From NCBI GenBank assembly GCA_016203395.1, contig JACQMV010000008.1, positions 1-44,975 on the forward strand: 44,975 nt of DNA. Reading direction: 5' to 3'. Position numbers and translations under genes: made by a program. Below are positions 44,301-44,975 of this stretch, in pieces; within the stretch, counting starts at the first letter, position 1, and the number at the start of each line of letters is the position of its first letter. The notes under the pieces are model-generated. The model did no database searches and had not been told where the DNA came from. It was given only the letters and a program-made list of their open reading frames with translations. The stretch comes from Candidatus Woesearchaeota archaeon (GTDB taxonomy: Archaea > Nanobdellota > Nanobdellia > Woesearchaeales > ARS49).

Positions 44301-44975
44301 TTCTTTTGTTGGTGTTTGTGTTGTTCCTGCAATGAATGTTGTGTCATCTTCTTGAGTAGCATACCAGTCTCTTGGTCTGTTATCATCAATGTTTTCAGTT
44401 GGTATTTGGTTTTGAGCAAGTTTCGTTGCTTCTGTGCTTCTTTCTTGGCTTGCTACGTCTTCAGGGCTCATGTAGGGTGCTGTGTTTTTGTCTATTTTTG
44501 TTTGTAAATCAGTTGCTTGCTGGCGTAAGTTGGCTGCTCGTGCTGTTTCTTGGTTTATTTGTTGGATGAGTTGTTCTTGTTGTTTTAGTAATTCTTTGTC
44601 TTTATTATTAGCGCTTATTTGTATTTGTATATCTTCTAGTTGATTTTGAAATGTTGTGATTCTGGCTTCTGCAGTTGCTGCTGCTGTTTGGTACACTTTT
44701 ACTTGTGTTTCAGGTGGTGGTGTTTGCGGGTTTTGAATTGTGATGGTTTCAGGTGTTGTTGTGGTTTTTGGTGCTTCTTTACCCGTGACAAATTGCGGTG
44801 GTATATCTTGTGTTGATTTTTCAATTGTGACTGGTGAGGGGGTGATTTTTAATGGGTTTCGTTTTTCCTGAGTTGGTTCATACGTATCATAACTGTCTCT
44901 GATGTCAGTAATCGTGGGGTCTCCTGTTGAGAGTATTCCGTTGCCCATTGCTTGGGCTATTGGAAGTATTAGGAG
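41331..44975 (-). CDS. Giant secreted coiled-coil / repeat protein, N-terminus beyond window
   Basis: 1205+ aa; frame stays open to the window edge and reads LLILPIAQA-MGNGIL, resembling a signal-peptide end; T/P/Q-rich linkers, long coiled coils, C-terminal folded domain. Confidence 0.8.
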   Translation of the reverse strand, partial: LLILPIAQAMGNGILSTGDPTITDIRDSYDTYEPTQEKRNPLKITPSPVTIEKSTQDIPPQFVTGKEAPKTTTTPETITIQNPQTPPPETQVKVYQTAAATAEARITTFQNQLEDIQIQISANNKDKELLKQQEQLIQQINQETARAANLRQQATDLQTKIDKNTAPYMSPEDVASQERSTEATKLAQNQIPTENIDDNRPRDWYATQEDDTTFIAGTTQTPTKEQQSAGFSITGQPRLGDEYYDDLISVNYDGYDYTATGDGTYYLFGDSSGTPYVIDNGEMIEMAPNEFPPMIKQEKTLEPDITHDITQTFDTPQQTPQTQEEIIPKDIDIHTGEYYDTDYNPNDFISTPDPLKPPPPGMAASENLPQADTSEDTQATPPSPQPTGTGMSGGGGLRGPVKVVSSESTEVEYNGIKYKSIGEGKFIALEGENYGKTYTRDSQGRIIPYETSTTSSATPPEPGMAASGMIPPQPATSEPEKTRTYAQIETDIARQEKEAAQIKADMLSSQIEYYKKNVEQEDPYLQDLQYDYSIAVKELGAATERLAELEKTTQSTKHSTGMTGATPPSTPKIPPAAELPFDKLATATPLQPIKTQEFLSNLNTLDLNKMTNAETINKAPSTRIQELLKKRNTLLAEKSSPKTNSLLDAVNTAKLAENEKQILEEKQKLAEQITQEATQNHQKAYADLESITAQIDALDFELNRKDITLNPATRESYTNAKEQLETERLLITEYALVATSEQEQANTQLTHVKNSVGKQQNQITQANIALTTAIDEANTLLTTKIRAVTTAEEGVGSAEQQKKAREMTEEELGGSSEKNKITELRNADTSLKEEVTKLLTATGLNTQDKETTDALVQEVINEIKRNPTAKISNYDGKLALQISQDRSIFVQDNKIANIIQTDEEMIVVTEENGQQVFRKIAANTIISAPLSGEALFAAQEAIIQKGQKATGVWVERTLGQELGALKKQGDKEFGKFGGRGLQAGKFLRTFESYRGIGQIGTLFFSDKKMTDWRNHMADKFCAFAGIQACFKSELCDMPNDAIEGKDILATTTPQGEARSIAHLSASRGQPFIEPQEDGTGIVKTLYKVEYGVTNGLSNELSFNVYFYPTNEEADQIPVPWYPLDTKLNTGEGAQAIATGALKKFSARNYEKVCLVFSTGIRKQDGEEVNQLCTTITKYTGPAQTLQTEETELTPGATTGTETTAEQSFTPGELV

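Overview
AT-rich archaeal window, most likely from a small-genome (DPANN/Woesearchaeota-like) lineage; the lineage is inferred from gene content only. The core is a minus-strand RNA polymerase operon (rpoH, rpoB'', rpoB', rpoA', rpoA'', an L30e-like gene, nusA) next to a tRNA-Lys(TTT) gene that appears to carry a 14-nt intron inside the T-loop. Other supported content: a tRNA-Val(GAC); two divergent RelE-type toxin-antitoxin modules sharing a promoter motif; a pgi/pmi - DUF483-like - PIN gene set; a short Rad50; secreted and pilin-like proteins; tpiA; a GNAT - M23 - UDP-glucuronate decarboxylase-like - P-loop kinase cluster; a GGDEF-like protein; a tightly coupled SUF Fe-S operon led by an HTH-PAS-like cysteine protein; a TrmB-type regulator divergent from an unknown gene; an EndoMS/NucS gene coupled to a P-loop kinase-dCMP deaminase fusion; TFS; signal peptidase I; and a giant secreted coiled-coil protein running off the right edge. 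Two families of non-coding, MITE-like intergenic repeats are dispersed through the window. Family A is about 93 bp with two hairpins, in 4 copies plus a covarying half-copy. Family B is about 205-220 bp with CCGCAGCCCTTG terminal inverted repeats, in 5-6 copies. Two genes at the left edge (a 55-aa DUF2683-like protein and a truncated tandem Myb/SANT-like protein) are missing from the supplied ORF track. All calls come from reading the sequence; no database searches were run.
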